From the NCBI GenBank assembly GCA_006503535.1, contig QYRS01000007.1, positions 806,001 to 870,000 of the forward strand: 64,000 bases of DNA. The letters run 5' to 3'. The notes beneath the pieces are model-generated. The model was not told the DNA's origin. It saw only the letters and a program-made list of their open reading frames with translations, and made no database searches. This DNA comes from Arthrinium phaeospermum (lineage: Eukaryota; Ascomycota; Sordariomycetes; Amphisphaeriales; Apiosporaceae). The translations under genes were made by a program, and so were the position numbers. Positions within the stretch are counted from its first letter, which is position 1. Each line of letters opens with the position of its first letter. Shown here in pieces: positions 1-11,207 of this stretch.

Positions 1-848
1 CGGCACCAGTGGTTGGATGGATCGGGCCAAAGTTGCCTGCCAAGGCGCATGCAGGTCAAGGGAGCTGGAATTCGCAGAGCTGATGGGATGCACGATAGAG
101 AGGTACTTGCCGACTGCGCGTCAGAACAGGGCGAGCCCCCGCAAACCTGGTCGCCCCGATGAAGTCACTGCTAAGCATGCAAGTCCCTGATCTTCGCTGG
201 CACCTGAGCCACTGTCTCCCCTTTTGATCCACCTGCCACCCCCCAAACGGCCCCAAATGGCTCCAAAAAGGCCTGGACAAGAAGCCTGGAAGCCCAGAAC
301 AGGACCCCACCAACCGGCTGAGGTTGCATTTCAAGTCGCTCCGTAAGAGTGTGCAGCAGTACTCGATAAACCATCCCATCTTCCTCCTACCTTGCCCTAT
401 ACGCAGCCTCAACATTATCCATCCTTTCCTTTTCTCTACAAGTACGCCCCTCCGAATCGGAACCGTCTACTTGAACCACCTACTTGGCGCAACACCCAGC
501 GACCTCCGCTCCTCGACGGAGTTTCTTTCCTTTATTTCCTATCCCTTAGAAAAGACATATTACTGGCATCCGTACCGGGTGTGCTCTTTGCTTTTCGTTG
601 TCCTGGATGACTTTGCCAAGCCACAACTTCTAAGTCGTTTGGCTTGCTTTGTACGCCAGGCCGTACCCAACCCGCCCTTTTCTCTTGATCGCAACCGAGG
701 AGTGCATTGGAAACCCTCTCTTTACACTCGTTCGCTGGATCGACTATATTGGAAACTGTCATTTCTACCTCTTCTTACCACCACCGCCCAAGCTCCCATC
801 ATCTGATGCGGCTTCTCCGGAGCTGCTGCTCAACGCCTTGCCCCACCG
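1..848. other. Intergenic, upstream of VPS62-like gene
   Basis: No convincing gene. The short open frames here show no recognisable domain. The stretch from about 360 to 480 is pyrimidine-rich on the plus strand, as is common in fungal promoters and leaders, and probably belongs to the 5' region of the downstream gene. Confidence 0.5.
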
Positions 849-2426
849 ATGATTACAATCCGACGTGTGACGATCGCATTCGTCGCGTTCGCCGCTCTGA
901 TTGCCGTCGTTACGTACTTGCCGCGTGCGCTCAACCCCGTCAAGCCGAGTAAGGAACAGACCGAACAGAATAAGGCATGGATCGATACTTCACCTTACTG
1001 GCTTGACCGGCAGGCCTGCCGCTGGCTGAGCCTTTGCGGCGTGCTCCACATACATTCGGATCCTGCGGCTTTGAGGAACACCACTGATGACGATCCGGAC
1101 ATGGGCGAGCTGAGGAATATTGAACTGCGATCATTGCCCGACTTCGATTACGACCCGAAACTCCAAAACACCTTTTCTAGCCATGCGCCGCCGGCGCGGC
1201 CCAAGAGCAACTTGAAAGAGATTCCCGACTATGTACTCAAGTTTGCGCCGCTTGTCCATCTCTACTCTGGCGAGAACTTCTGGCCCTCCGATATCGCCGA
1301 GCATGTCCGACACATGTCACCCTACGTCAACGATACACATGCCAACATGTCGCGCACAGTGACCTTGGATTCCATGCACGGGCTCGATGCTGAGCAGGGA
1401 TTTGTGTATCTGAAAAGTAACGATGACGTAGAATCACGGCCGGAATGGTTACATAGCCACTCGAACATACCTTCGCCTTTCCCGGAGGACGAGGACGATG
1501 GCGAGGATGACACACTGCCTGCGCCGGAGCACGACGAGAGCAACATAGGGCCTGGCGAGAGCACAACTTGGTATGAAGTTGATCGCAAACATCCTCTTCG
1601 CAGGATATCTGATCCTCGCAAGCGCCAAGGCCTATTTGGACAGCGCGGGCGGGGTGTTCCTCGTTGGTCGCGCAGGGATTCTAGCTCAGTTCCCTCCACA
1701 CCCCAGTACAAACCAGATGAGTCTGGGCGTTCCAAGGCTCCCGCCACGCTGGTTCTGGTGGACAAGGGTTCAGGCATAGTCGACGCTTTCTGGTTCTTCT
1801 TCTATGCTTACAACCTCGGGCAAACTGTTTTGGGTATGCGTTTTGGTAATCATGTGGGTGACTGGGAGCACTGCATGATCCGTTTCGAACACGGCATGCC
1901 GCGGGGTGTCTTCTTCAGCGAGCACGAAGGTGGACAAGCATACGCTTGGCACGCCGTAGAAAAGCGACAGAACGCAACCTCGCAGGTGCAGCGACCCGTC
2001 ATTTACAGCGCAGTTGGCAGCCACGCCATGTATGCCACGCCTGGCGACCATCCCTATGTGTTGCCATTCAACCTGCTGAAAGACCAGACGGACCGTGGGC
2101 CGCTGTGGGATCCGGCACGAAATATTAGATCTTATTGGTACGATTATGCAAAGGAGGGAGAAGAAGATGATACCCTGGGGCTCGAACCCACCAAGGAGAA
2201 CCCCGAGGCCTCGACGAATTGGTTCCATTATGGGGGGCCTTGGGGAGACAAATTATACGGACTAGATGATACCCGCCAATACCGCTTATTTGGCCAATAC
2301 CACTATGTGACGGGCCCGACGGGCCCCAAGCACAAGAATTTGGGGCGCGAGAAGATGTGCATCTTGTGGAGGTGCAAGATTATACATAGCCTCACCGAGG
2401 GCAAGAAGGGCAGCTGGCATTCTTGA
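849..2426 (+). CDS. VPS62: VPS62-like vacuolar protein sorting protein
   Basis: A single-exon gene of 525 codons. Residues about 6-24 form a hydrophobic N-terminal segment (signal anchor or signal peptide). The conserved body begins around KFAPLVHLYSGE and continues to the motif GNHVGDWEH near residue 340, followed by a VGSHAMYATPG-like stretch and a C-terminal FGQYHYVTGPTGP block. This layout is that of the Vps62 family (DUF946). The yeast member was found in screens for vacuolar protein sorting, but its biochemical activity is unknown. An acidic, low-complexity insert lies near residues 215-230. The start is the first ATG after the leader and sits directly before the hydrophobic segment. 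The gene converges with the kinase gene on the other strand, 268 bases away. Family assignment is confident; function is only inherited from the family name. Confidence 0.85.
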   Translation: MITIRRVTIAFVAFAALIAVVTYLPRALNPVKPSKEQTEQNKAWIDTSPYWLDRQACRWLSLCGVLHIHSDPAALRNTTDDDPDMGELRNIELRSLPDFDYDPKLQNTFSSHAPPARPKSNLKEIPDYVLKFAPLVHLYSGENFWPSDIAEHVRHMSPYVNDTHANMSRTVTLDSMHGLDAEQGFVYLKSNDDVESRPEWLHSHSNIPSPFPEDEDDGEDDTLPAPEHDESNIGPGESTTWYEVDRKHPLRRISDPRKRQGLFGQRGRGVPRWSRRDSSSVPSTPQYKPDESGRSKAPATLVLVDKGSGIVDAFWFFFYAYNLGQTVLGMRFGNHVGDWEHCMIRFEHGMPRGVFFSEHEGGQAYAWHAVEKRQNATSQVQRPVIYSAVGSHAMYATPGDHPYVLPFNLLKDQTDRGPLWDPARNIRSYWYDYAKEGEEDDTLGLEPTKENPEASTNWFHYGGPWGDKLYGLDDTRQYRLFGQYHYVTGPTGPKHKNLGREKMCILWRCKIIHSLTEGKKGSWHS

Positions 2427-2694
2427 ATAAACCTACATGGACGGGCGTTTGAGATTTTTTAGACATATTAGATAGGAAATACCATCATCACCTTGCCTTA
2501 AAGGATTTAGACCCCTATTCCGCACTTTTCATGTTGACTTTTTATCACCATGCCTTGAGAGTTTCAATAAGTGTTCGCGTATTGCGATTGCTGTATGTTA
2601 TACATGTGTATTTGTATGCTAACCTGACAGGCTGCTCTATTAGGAGAACTACCCCCCTTTAAAATGATACTATACTAAGTAAAGGCCGTTGAAT

Positions 2695-5221
2695 CTATAT
2701 ACCCGGAATAACAAGTAGTCCCTCAAACCTCTTCTTTTTCCCTCCAGTCCCCGACTCGACCTGGCGGTCGCCCTCGCCATCTTGCGATTTATCTGTATCA
2801 TTGCTGGGCACGGTGAGGATCCCCTCGTAGAAGACCGAGTACGGCGATACCCCCCTGGTTCTGAACCAGGGGATCGGCGGCGCCGCTCCGGTTGAGTTGA
2901 TCCCGCTCCCGCAGCCTGGGGCTCCGGCACCGCACCAGGCTTGGCGGATGGTTGCGATTTGGGGAAAGCGCAGGGGATAGCCCCCGCGGATGATGGTAGT
3001 CGGTGGCATCGTTGTTGTTGGTGGTGGGGGTGGTAAGATGGGTATGGGCAGGAGGAGGATGATGATGAAGGCGAGGGTGCTGATGAGGAAGAAGATGCTT
3101 AGGAGGTGGAGGAAGGTGTCGAAGGCTGGGTGGTGTGCGGACGGGTTATGGTGGTGGGTTGGGACTGTTGGGGGTGGTATTAGTGTTGGCTTTTTGGGAT
3201 TCGGGTCAGGTCTTTCGGTGACTGGCTCTAGCTTAGGAGGTGCCGCCGTGGGAGGAGCCGCCTTGGGGGGAGCCGCCTTGGGAGGAGCCGCCTTGGGAGG
3301 AGAAGTCGATGGCTTTGGATCTTTTCTCTGGAGAGCAGGAGTAGGGGTAGTTTCTTTCTTCTCCTTACTTGACGCTTTGGTTGATGATTTGGGGATGGTA
3401 GCGTCTTTTCCGGATTTCGCCGCTTGGGAAGCAGAAGAAGGGGTAGTCTCCTCCTTTTCCTTACTTGGCGCGCTGGGTGATGGCTCGGGCGATGGCTTGG
3501 GCGACAGTTTGGGGGTTGTAGCGTCTTTGCCGGGCTTCGCCGGACTCGCGGTCCTTCCATTGTTGGTCGTCGTAGACTCTGGCACCTTCACTGTCGATCC
3601 CTAGAGGTTCTTTAGTTGCGATCGGGATGCGGGACGGCCTCGCGCGGGGCTTGGCTCTTACCTTGTCTGCGTTTCCTGGAGATTTCGAGGGATCGGTAGA
3701 TTTGATTGCAGTCACTCGTTTCTCCTCCGTCTTGGGAACAGCAGTTGCGCCTTTCGTCCCAGCAAGGGATGTTCGAGTAGCAGTGGTAGGAGAGGCCTTG
3801 GCTGGTTTCTCTCCGTCTTCAGCAGCTTCGCCGACCTGGAACCACTCGTGTTGCAGCACCTCCCCTATGCGGATGCGCTCGTCCGGATCATACTTGAGTA
3901 CTTTCTGGAACAGATCGGCCAGCTGGTAGACTTCCTCCTCCGGTACTCTCCACGTCACCTTTGTTGGCGACGGGGTGTAGTCGGCGTCCCGCTGGTATAC
4001 CACGTGTTCTTGACCAGCCCCTATGAGCCCCTGCAGGTAGTCCGCGTACCCGCTCTGCTTCGCCGCGTCCTGCCTTTTGCTCTTAAATTCTTCCTCGGTC
4101 ATGCTCACGAAGTCGTTGTCTTCGTCGTCATCGACGACCCCCTCGTGCGCCAGCTCCGCCTTCCAGGCCAGGCGGTAGGAGTCGGGCAGGGGCCCCAGGA
4201 GGGCCTGGAGGTCCTGCACGTATTCAGACCGCTTGCTGGTGCGGTAGAACATGGCCCGGCAGCGGATCTCCATGATCATGCAGATGTAGGACCACACGTC
4301 GCTGGTCGGGCCCGTGTTGCCGATTCGGAAGAAGGCCTCGGGCGCCGCGTACTGCGCCGGGACGCCCACGAACTCGGGTGGGTCGCCCGTCTGGTACGAG
4401 ATGCCGAAGTCGATGGTGGCGGTCTGGGTCTTGGGGCTCAGGTTCGTGATGTCGCCCCGCTGGACGAGGTATCTGGGCGCGTTGGGACTGAGCGGCTCGC
4501 TGCCGTCTGCCATTTTCACCTCATGGGTCTGCCCTTCGAGGAGGGCGATCATTTCATTCTTGCTGATCCTGCCGACGTCATCGATGTGCAGGAGGACGTT
4601 GTCGCTGGTGAAGTCGCCGTGGCAGACGCCGTTCTCGTGGAGGAACTGCAGTGACTTGCCCGCTTGTGTGAGGACGTCCTTGATGGTGTCGACGCTGGCG
4701 CCCATCTGTGACACGAGGCTGGGGCCCATGACGGGGAAGACGAGACACAGGTGATCCCCGTTGGGCCCGGTGACGGTGAAGTGCGTTATCGGCAGCAGGA
4801 TACCGGCCTCCTCCCACTGCGAGCGCGTGATGCCCTCGTTCCGCAGATCATCGATAATGCGCAGCTCCGGGTTCTCCTCGTGCGACGCGCACGCCGCGAT
4901 GACCTTGACGGCCCGCCAGACCGTGTGCCCGTCGCGCTCAGGTCCCTCCATGCACAGCCAGACCGTGCCATACCCTCCATCGCCCAGCTTGGCCACCACT
5001 TCGTAGTCGTCGTTGTACAATTTGTCCCCCAGATGCACCGGGTGGAACCCGTCTACCTGGTACATCTCAAGCTCCTCGAGTTGGACACCCTCGATCGGCA
5101 TGTACACCGGGTCCTTCTTTGTGGGCAGAGAAGTGTCCTCGGCCCCTTCTTCTACTTGGGATTCCGCTGTAGAAGGGTCGGACAGCTGGTCCCCAGATGT
5201 TTTATCCGTATGGTGGTCCAT
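2695..5221 (-). CDS. SRPK-like protein kinase with C-terminal membrane segment
   Basis: Two exons (5221-3662 and 3600-2695) join through a 61-nt intron with donor GTAAGA and acceptor CTAG, both at phase 0, giving 821 residues. The first 460 residues are a serine/threonine kinase: glycine-rich loop GDGGYG (about 80-85), lysine in RAVKVI (about 106), catalytic loop HGDFTSDN (about 201-208), DFGIS (about 271), then APEAF and SDVWSY. The long insert between catalytic loop and DFG and the overall pattern resemble fungal SRPK-type kinases. A low-complexity Ser/Pro/Lys tail follows, with a repeated PPKAA unit, then one transmembrane helix near residues 683-705 and about 110 further residues. The second exon has no ATG near its start, so it is not a separate gene. 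An unspliced transcript would encode a 586-residue form without the helix. Substrates are unknown. Confidence 0.8.
3236..3302 (-). repeat. In-frame tandem repeat coding PPKAA units
   Basis: A 15-nt unit is repeated about four times inside the second exon of the kinase gene, encoding consecutive PPKAA/PPTAA units just before the transmembrane segment. Such a repeat may vary in copy number between strains. Confidence 0.75.
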
Positions 5222-6894
5222 GGTTCATCGATCCGTAGTGCACCTCTCCTTGTAAAACCAGTGATTTCTCAACGGTCTCTATGTGTATGATAGTAGAGAT
5301 TACCCAAAGGCTTTCTGTGCTGTTGTACTCGTCTAATTGAAGAAGAAACTTAAGTACAATCCTCGCCACAAAAGCGTCAAAGGGTCTGTTTTCGTATAAG
5401 CTTCTCATTGACACCATTGCTGGCACAAAGAAATGCCGCCGACTCGTTCACTAAGGAAACGGTGGGGTGGGCATTCTTTGTACGGACTCGACGGTACACC
5501 ATGACGATGTCGGGGTCACATAATATATTTTGTTTATATCGGCGTACCGTACTCGGTGTAGGATATTTGAGCTACAGGTCCAACAAGAATAGAGCCTTTC
5601 CGCTCTTTGAGTATAGTTGATGCATAAACTAGACGAGTCATAATCATTGTCTTTCCAAGGGAATACTCAGTCAACAACATCGTGGACTAAATGGGGGACC
5701 AGGACGACGACGACGACATCCAGGAGGAATTGTTTCAATCACTATCCAGGGCGCAGGTAATGCACATACCCGTCCAAGGGTTTTCCAAAGACTCCGAGGT
5801 TCCTTTGCCCTCGCCGCTGCCAAACCGGATATATCGCAAACACATCCCCCGTCGGACCTCACTTGGAAGGGATGCGTTGACAAGGGTGCAAGGCAGTCGC
5901 ATCGTTGCGTCGACGTTAAAGCCGAATGCCGTTCCCTCATCGACGTCGTGGTCTGTCGGCTAAGGGCCGGACTACCACTTAGTAAAACATAATTAGGTAT
6001 GTAGCAACTGTATCCTTCAAATACGTAAAACCCAGGTAGAATATGTGTCTGGTCGTGCTTTCTTCTGGTTGTTGATGACGATGACTAACATGAAGTCAGT
6101 GGACGGGTGAGGAAGCCGCGATATATGGGGCGCGGATCGGCGCATCTATGCGCTAATGGGCTGCCCACGTCTCCCCAAACCAAGAATCGAGTGTAAAGTA
6201 CGCACTTGCAAACGCTTTCGTTTACAGGGTGCCGACTACCCGAAATCCGGGCATCTTCCCTTCCCAACACACATGCCTTGGCAAATTCGCCGTAACGGGA
6301 GCGTCCGCACGCCATCATGGTGGCTGTGTCCCATGCAAAAAAAAAGCTGAGCAGTAGTACGTCAGCCCGCCGCTGACTTTTTGCCAATCAGACAGAGGGA
6401 CGATGCTTGGCCACTCGCCTGGCTCGGGTCTGTCTTGTGAGGCGGCGCCACGCTACTTGTACCTACCACCTTAACCTACTGCCACAGCTGTCAAGCTGAC
6501 CAGCTGCAACTGAAAAGAAATCAGCGGATTAAGTGCCCTCGCGATACGGCGGCTCACCACCATCACGACAACCGCCCCTTCCGGATTCTACCTCTTTTCC
6601 CATCAAGCATTTGTGGTTAACAGAAGTACACGCCTTGATTTGTTAGATCCCGTGCCAAGTTGGTTGGCCTCTAGAGCATTCCGATACCCCAACTTTAAGA
6701 TTACCTCTGCCCGGGTTGTTCATTGTTCAGAAGCACCCCACCTTCCACTAAAGTCCCAATAAGTCCAATAGTGCTCACCCAGCACTTGATCGGTCGTCTT
6801 TGGATTTCGATACCTCACCACTTGCGGTTGTCATTGATTAAAGCCTCCTTTCTTTCATTTGTTTCTCTAGCCGGTGATCAGAATCGAAATCAAA
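5222..6894. other. Intergenic, divergent promoter region
   Basis: This separates the start of the kinase gene (minus) from the start of the papain-like-fold gene (plus). A CCAAT box occurs near 6383 and pyrimidine-rich tracts occur around 6560-6610 and 6850-6870. An ORF at 5691-5963 begins with an acidic QDDDDDI stretch but shows no domain, so I do not call it. Confidence 0.5.
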
Positions 6895-7887
6895 ATGTCC
6901 CAGCTGGAGGAGACCCAAGTAGAGAACGCTAAGCCTGAGCGGAAGCGTGACAAGTTCGGCGCCTTCTTGTAAGCACCTAGATTGCGACACCCAGTCTACC
7001 CCACTATCCGAACGACATAAACATGGCGAAACCAGTTCTTGGGCTAACCGCAATACAGAAAGTCCAGCTACGACAAGGCTGAAGAGGGCACCGTCCAGGG
7101 CTTCCTCAAGGGCAAGCTCGCGCTGGAGAAGGGCCTGGGCTTGGGCCAGACGCCCAACGCCGTGCCGCCCATGGAGGCCGTCGCCCACGGCCCGCACCGC
7201 AAGGTCGAGATCGGCTGGCACCCGGTCGCGGGGCTGGCGGGCAAGTGGTTCGCCGAGCAGACGGGCCTGGGCAAGATGATCACGGAGAAGATCCGGGCCT
7301 ACCCGGACCCGACGCAGCACTGGGCCGTCCTGGTCGGCGACTACGCCCACCAGCTCTGGATGGACGAGCACCTCGACGTTATCTACACCAACGAGCGCAT
7401 CGACCCGGCCCACCGCGCGGACGGCACCTGGCACACCTTCGAGGTGGGCGAGACGCGCTTCAACGACGAGGCCCTGCGCCAGGCTGCCGAGATGGTCATT
7501 CACAACATGCGCGAGCGCAAGCCCGCCTACAATCTCATCAGCAACAACTGCCAGAACTTCGCCGTCAACCTGCTCGACGTCATCCACGTTGGCGCCCACC
7601 GCGAGTTCGGCACCACGTTCGCCATTTACCAGCGCGCAACCGGTAAGGGCAAGATCATGGACCTCTTCGCCCCGGAGGACGCCGACGACGTCCAGGCGGG
7701 CGCCCAGGGCCAGCCGCCGGGCGAGGCCCACGCCCAGGCCGTCAACAACGCGCAGAAGGTTATGGACGACAACACGCAACAGCTGAATACGCAGCCGGGT
7801 CCGGATCGCGGCCTCAGTCCTAGTCCTAGTCCTGGCCATGCCAGAAAACGGTCCTGGTGGCGCCCCAAGTCGCGAGGTGGCGACTAG
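6895..7887 (+). CDS. Conserved protein with LRAT/PPPDE-like (papain-like) fold
   Basis: Two exons (6895-6968 and 7059-7887) are separated by a 90-nt intron with donor GTAAGC, a CTAAC branch point and acceptor CAG, giving 300 residues. Two spaced motifs recall the permuted papain-like superfamily that includes LRAT and PPPDE peptidases: a histidine in QHWAVLVGD (about H112) and a cysteine in NNCQNF (about C189) followed by an amphipathic helix. In those families the His and Cys are the catalytic pair of a thiol peptidase or acyltransferase. The N-terminus is charged and the C-terminus (about 235-300) is low-complexity, rich in Pro, Ser and basic residues, without a membrane segment. The fold assignment is an inference from the two motifs; the reaction and substrate are unknown. 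The ATG chosen is the first in frame with the intron-joined second exon. Confidence 0.7.
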
Positions 7888-8379
7888 GTGGGGTTTGTTC
7901 GTCTTACGAGCATACATATTTGGCCACTGGGTTCCGAGAGACTGTGTTCGGACACACTAGACTTTAATACGGTTGGAAAGGGGGGATGGATGGATGAATG
8001 GATGGATGGGCTCGGCAGGTGTTCTTGGTTTGATGTTCACATGATGGGATTAAGCGAGGGAGTTTTTTTTTGAAATGATACCCAATCGACGGCTTGGGCT
8101 CAGAGGGAACGATATTGCATGGTCCAGGGGGAATCATATCTGCTGCTGGCAGACAATACAATACGATTAACATCATCATACTTCGTATTCTTTAATCCTA
8201 AAGACTCGTCAGAGCTTGCGTATCAGCCACTCTACGAAGAAGAACGGCACATGCACTTAGAAGGATGCTACGTCTGCAGGATGTAGGCATTCTTCCGTTA
8301 CAGCGAGGGTGATCAAGTTTTGATGAAGGCTGATTCATGCCAGACGTTCTTTTATTCACTGCTGATACTTTGTTTCTAT
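7888..8379. other. Convergent intergenic region with microsatellite
   Basis: This is the 3' flank shared by the papain-like-fold gene (plus) and SFM1 (minus). It holds a GGAT-type microsatellite at 7984-8010 and a T-run near 8064. No coding signal is visible. Confidence 0.6.
7984..8010. repeat. GGAT tetranucleotide microsatellite
   Basis: About six imperfect copies of GGAT/GAAT lie in the 3' flank of the preceding gene. Confidence 0.8.
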
Positions 8380-9320
8380 TTAGAACAAGTCATCGATGCT
8401 CTTATCCGCATCCTTCTTGATCAAGTCGACCATGCCCTACAACGTCAGGATGTTAGTGGCGTTACGCATCGGGAAGGAAGGGAGGAGAGAAGAGTTCAAA
8501 CTGACCTCGGGCATTATCGGCTTTCCGTCTTTGCCCTTGACGTAGCGGAATGGCATCTCGGTGCATTCCTTCTCGCCGAACTTGAGCTCGGGGTGGTCGA
8601 GGTAGGGGATGCAGTCCAACGTGACTGGGGGATCGTCCTCCTCCGTTAGTTATCTGATCATATATAGAAAGAGGGGGCTGGGCTGCTGGGAGTTAGGATT
8701 ACATACACTGTTCCTCGACGACCATCCGCGTCACTCGGACGGCGGTATCGGTCGTCATCTGGATGGGGCCGAGCCGGCGGCCGGTGAAGCCCTTCTTGCG
8801 GAGCTCCGAGGTGCGATCTAGAAGACATGGGGTCGTCGTGTTAGTAGATGTCGCCGGTTTACCTATACCGGTCACCGATGAAGACCGTCGGACCATGGAT
8901 TACATACCGCGAGGCGGGTCATCTCCTGTATCGCATGAGTTAGCAAACCTCTCAAATACTGCCGTGTCCTTCTCTTCTTTTTTTGGTTGGTCCACTTACC
9001 CAAGATCCCCCGAACAAGAACACGTCAAAGTCCCGCTTGTCGTCCGGGTTGAGGTCCTCCTCGGCGGCCGGGTCCAGGAGGCAGACCCGCTCCTTGCCCT
9101 GGCCCGCGGGGTACAGGTCCTCGACGCCGCGGGTCTCGGCGCGGAAGGCCGACTCCTGCTTGAGCTCCTCGGGGACCTGGAACCCCTCGGGCAGCGACGA
9201 GAGCATGAAGACGCCGTTGCAGCCGGCCGTCTCGCGCGCGATGGCGCGGTACTCGAGGGCCGACCAGGGGCCGAGCTCCGGGTCGAGGTGCTCGACGATG
9301 TACGTCTTTTGCTCAGGCAT
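8380..9320 (-). CDS. SFM1: SFM1-type protein arginine methyltransferase (SPOUT), frame break
   Basis: Five exons: 9320-9000, 8925-8908, 8817-8707, 8624-8506 and 8436-8380, with introns of 74, 90, 82 and 69 nt. The product (about 208 residues) matches yeast Sfm1, a SPOUT-fold methyltransferase that methylates an arginine of ribosomal protein Rps3 (uS3). Recognisable blocks in order are YIVEHLDPE, VCLLDP, FDVFLFGG, then the DDPPR and DRTSEL motifs, QMTTDTA, TEMPFRYV and a closing KKDADKSIDD-like end. The exons join in phase only if one base is added in the G5 run at 9007-9011, within the conserved FGG-ILGD motif. With the sequence as given, the frame reads GGSW and then goes out of register with the 18-nt exon 2. 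This could be a homopolymer sequencing error or a true frameshift. Family assignment is secure; integrity of the gene is not. Confidence 0.8.
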
Positions 9321-10148
9321 TTTTGGGCTGGGTGGTTTTGGTATATTTTTCTTCTTCACCTGCTTTGATTCTTCTTCCAGGTCAGTCGAAATGAGACACA
9401 AGGTGCTCAATGTCTTCTTTTTTATGCCAAATAGTAAGGAATAAAGATATTCTCAAGGCAATGTAGAGAGATGCTTGACCAGGATGAGAGCTTAGTCACC
9501 TAGTATGGGGGGTATTGGACTATAAGAAAAAGCTATGTTGGGCAGGGTGGGGATGACGTTTTCACGCCTGGGATGTACCTACACAAACCTGAACCTGAAT
9601 TATGCAGTATGCAGGAAGCACTCGAAGCTCGCTCGAGGACCAATATCGGAGCCTAGACTGGTTCAATTGCTCGCCTCACTGAGATGCCTAATCATGTATT
9701 TGCTTTCTTTTGTCAGATTTCTTGAACTGTACGACCGCATGTACATACGTACATGCATTTACTGGGCATTGATGTATTTAAGCCCTGGGTTCTCATGGCG
9801 CCGTTCAGCTCTTTCTCGAACCTTAGTATCAACCTGAAGCGTCCCGGGGGTCCTCAATGGAGGGCCACGACTGATGAGGGAGTTTGACATCATGAAGCCA
9901 TTCCAGCGTAGTGAGTTGTCCATGTTCAATTTGTGAAGCCACGGCTGGGCCATTGACAACTGGGAAAGCCATCTATATTCCTATATTACAACGTAGCGTC
10001 TCCCGGTCCAAATGCTCCGAGAGCCCATTCCGAAACCCATGTGCCATGAGATAGTAGTAGTACATCCGTATTCTCCCCCAAGCGCCGTAAAGTGCTGTTC
10101 CGTATCATGTTTGCCGATACAAGTAGCAACCAGTTTGTTAACTGCCAA
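9321..10148. other. Intergenic, upstream of SFM1 and downstream of IEC3
   Basis: I see no gene. The region holds the promoter of SFM1 (minus strand, start at 9320) and the 3' flank of IEC3. Short frames in it have no recognisable features. Confidence 0.5.
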
Positions 10149-11207
10149 CTATGGGATCGACTTGCGACCCCTAGGCGTACTCGACCCCAGATCTCTGCTC
10201 TTACGCTTCTTGGTGGGTCGACTTGCGCCTCCCTTAGGGCGGTAGCCTCCATCGTCCTCCCTCTTCCGCTTGCCTCGAGCGCTGCCCAAGGCCGAGGTAT
10301 CGTGCCCAGCCTCCTCGTCCCAGTCCATGCTCTCCGCAGCATCCTTCCGGCTGGCGATGGACTGGCGCTTGCTGCTACTCTTGGCAGTGCTCTTACGCTT
10401 GCTGCCGGTCTCGACCTTCTCACCATGGTCGTGGTCCCTCTCCCTCTCCTTGGCCTTGTCCTTGTCCTTCTCCTTCTCCAGATCTTGCAAGAACGTCTTC
10501 GGTGCATGGCGTCGGAGCCAGTTGTAGACACTAGTAGGGTTGCGCAGAGCGAAGTTGGCTGCTACTCCGCTGTGACTTGGAATGCTAGAAGCAGCAGGGG
10601 GGACCGCAGGCTTGGTTTTGAGACCGATGCGTGCATCGAGTTCAGCGACATAGCTGTCAACATCCTCGGCTTTCAGGAACGAGGTCGGGTAGAGTTCGGA
10701 ATCTTTGGGGTCAATCTCTTCCAAGACCTCGGGGAAATGCTCTACCGTGGCAGCGAAAGAGCTGTGCGGGACCTCTTCAATCAATCGCCGCAGGGACTTG
10801 GTGGGCTTCTGGGCGGCCGCCTCCTCGTCTTCGGTCTCGTCATCCTCATCTTCCACGTTCAAGTCTATGCGGCGCTCGGGAGGGATTTGGGGAGAGTCGT
10901 TGATGCTAATCAACATGTCCATTAGGCGGCTATGGGAGATTCCAGTCAGTAAGGGTTGTCGACGCGGCGGCAGCGGCGTTGATGATGCTCACTCATTCTC
11001 GATGGCCAGGCGCTTGGCAGTCTGCAAGGCCTTCTGCTCCAACTGATGCAAATCCTCGCTCTGCTGCATGCGGTTGTCGAATTGTAGGCGCATCTTCCTG
11101 TACTTCTTCTTCCACGACTTGTAGGATGGTTTCGCGTCGGCCCGGTCAGAATCATCGAGGCTGCGATCCCGATAGCCAGGCTCGGCCTTGATGCTGGTGT
11201 CGTCCAT
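10149..11207 (-). CDS. IEC3: INO80 chromatin-remodelling complex subunit IEC3
   Basis: Two exons (11207-10993 and 10929-10149) with a 63-nt intron (donor GTGAGC, acceptor TAG, phase 2) give 331 residues. The N-terminal part contains YKSWKKKYRKMRLQFD, followed by a coiled coil; this is the hallmark of the Iec3 subunit family known from the fission-yeast Ino80 complex. The middle is acidic (EDEDDETEDEE) and the C-terminal third is highly charged, with KEKDKDK runs and several basic clusters typical of nuclear localisation signals (TKKRKSR). The protein is expected to act in the nucleus as a structural subunit of the remodeller. The start ATG at 11207 precedes MDDTSIK; an upstream in-frame extension exists but is unlike the family. 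It is divergent from MYG1 across a 768-bp intergenic region. Confidence 0.78.

Noticed and set aside
2990..3604. Plus-strand ORF of 204 codons rich in Gly and Val
   Set aside because: Antisense of the kinase tail exon, whose splice junction and transmembrane helix support the minus strand.
5691..5963. ORF starting with an acidic QDDDDDI stretch
   Set aside because: No domain, no convincing second exon and unremarkable codon use; left uncalled.
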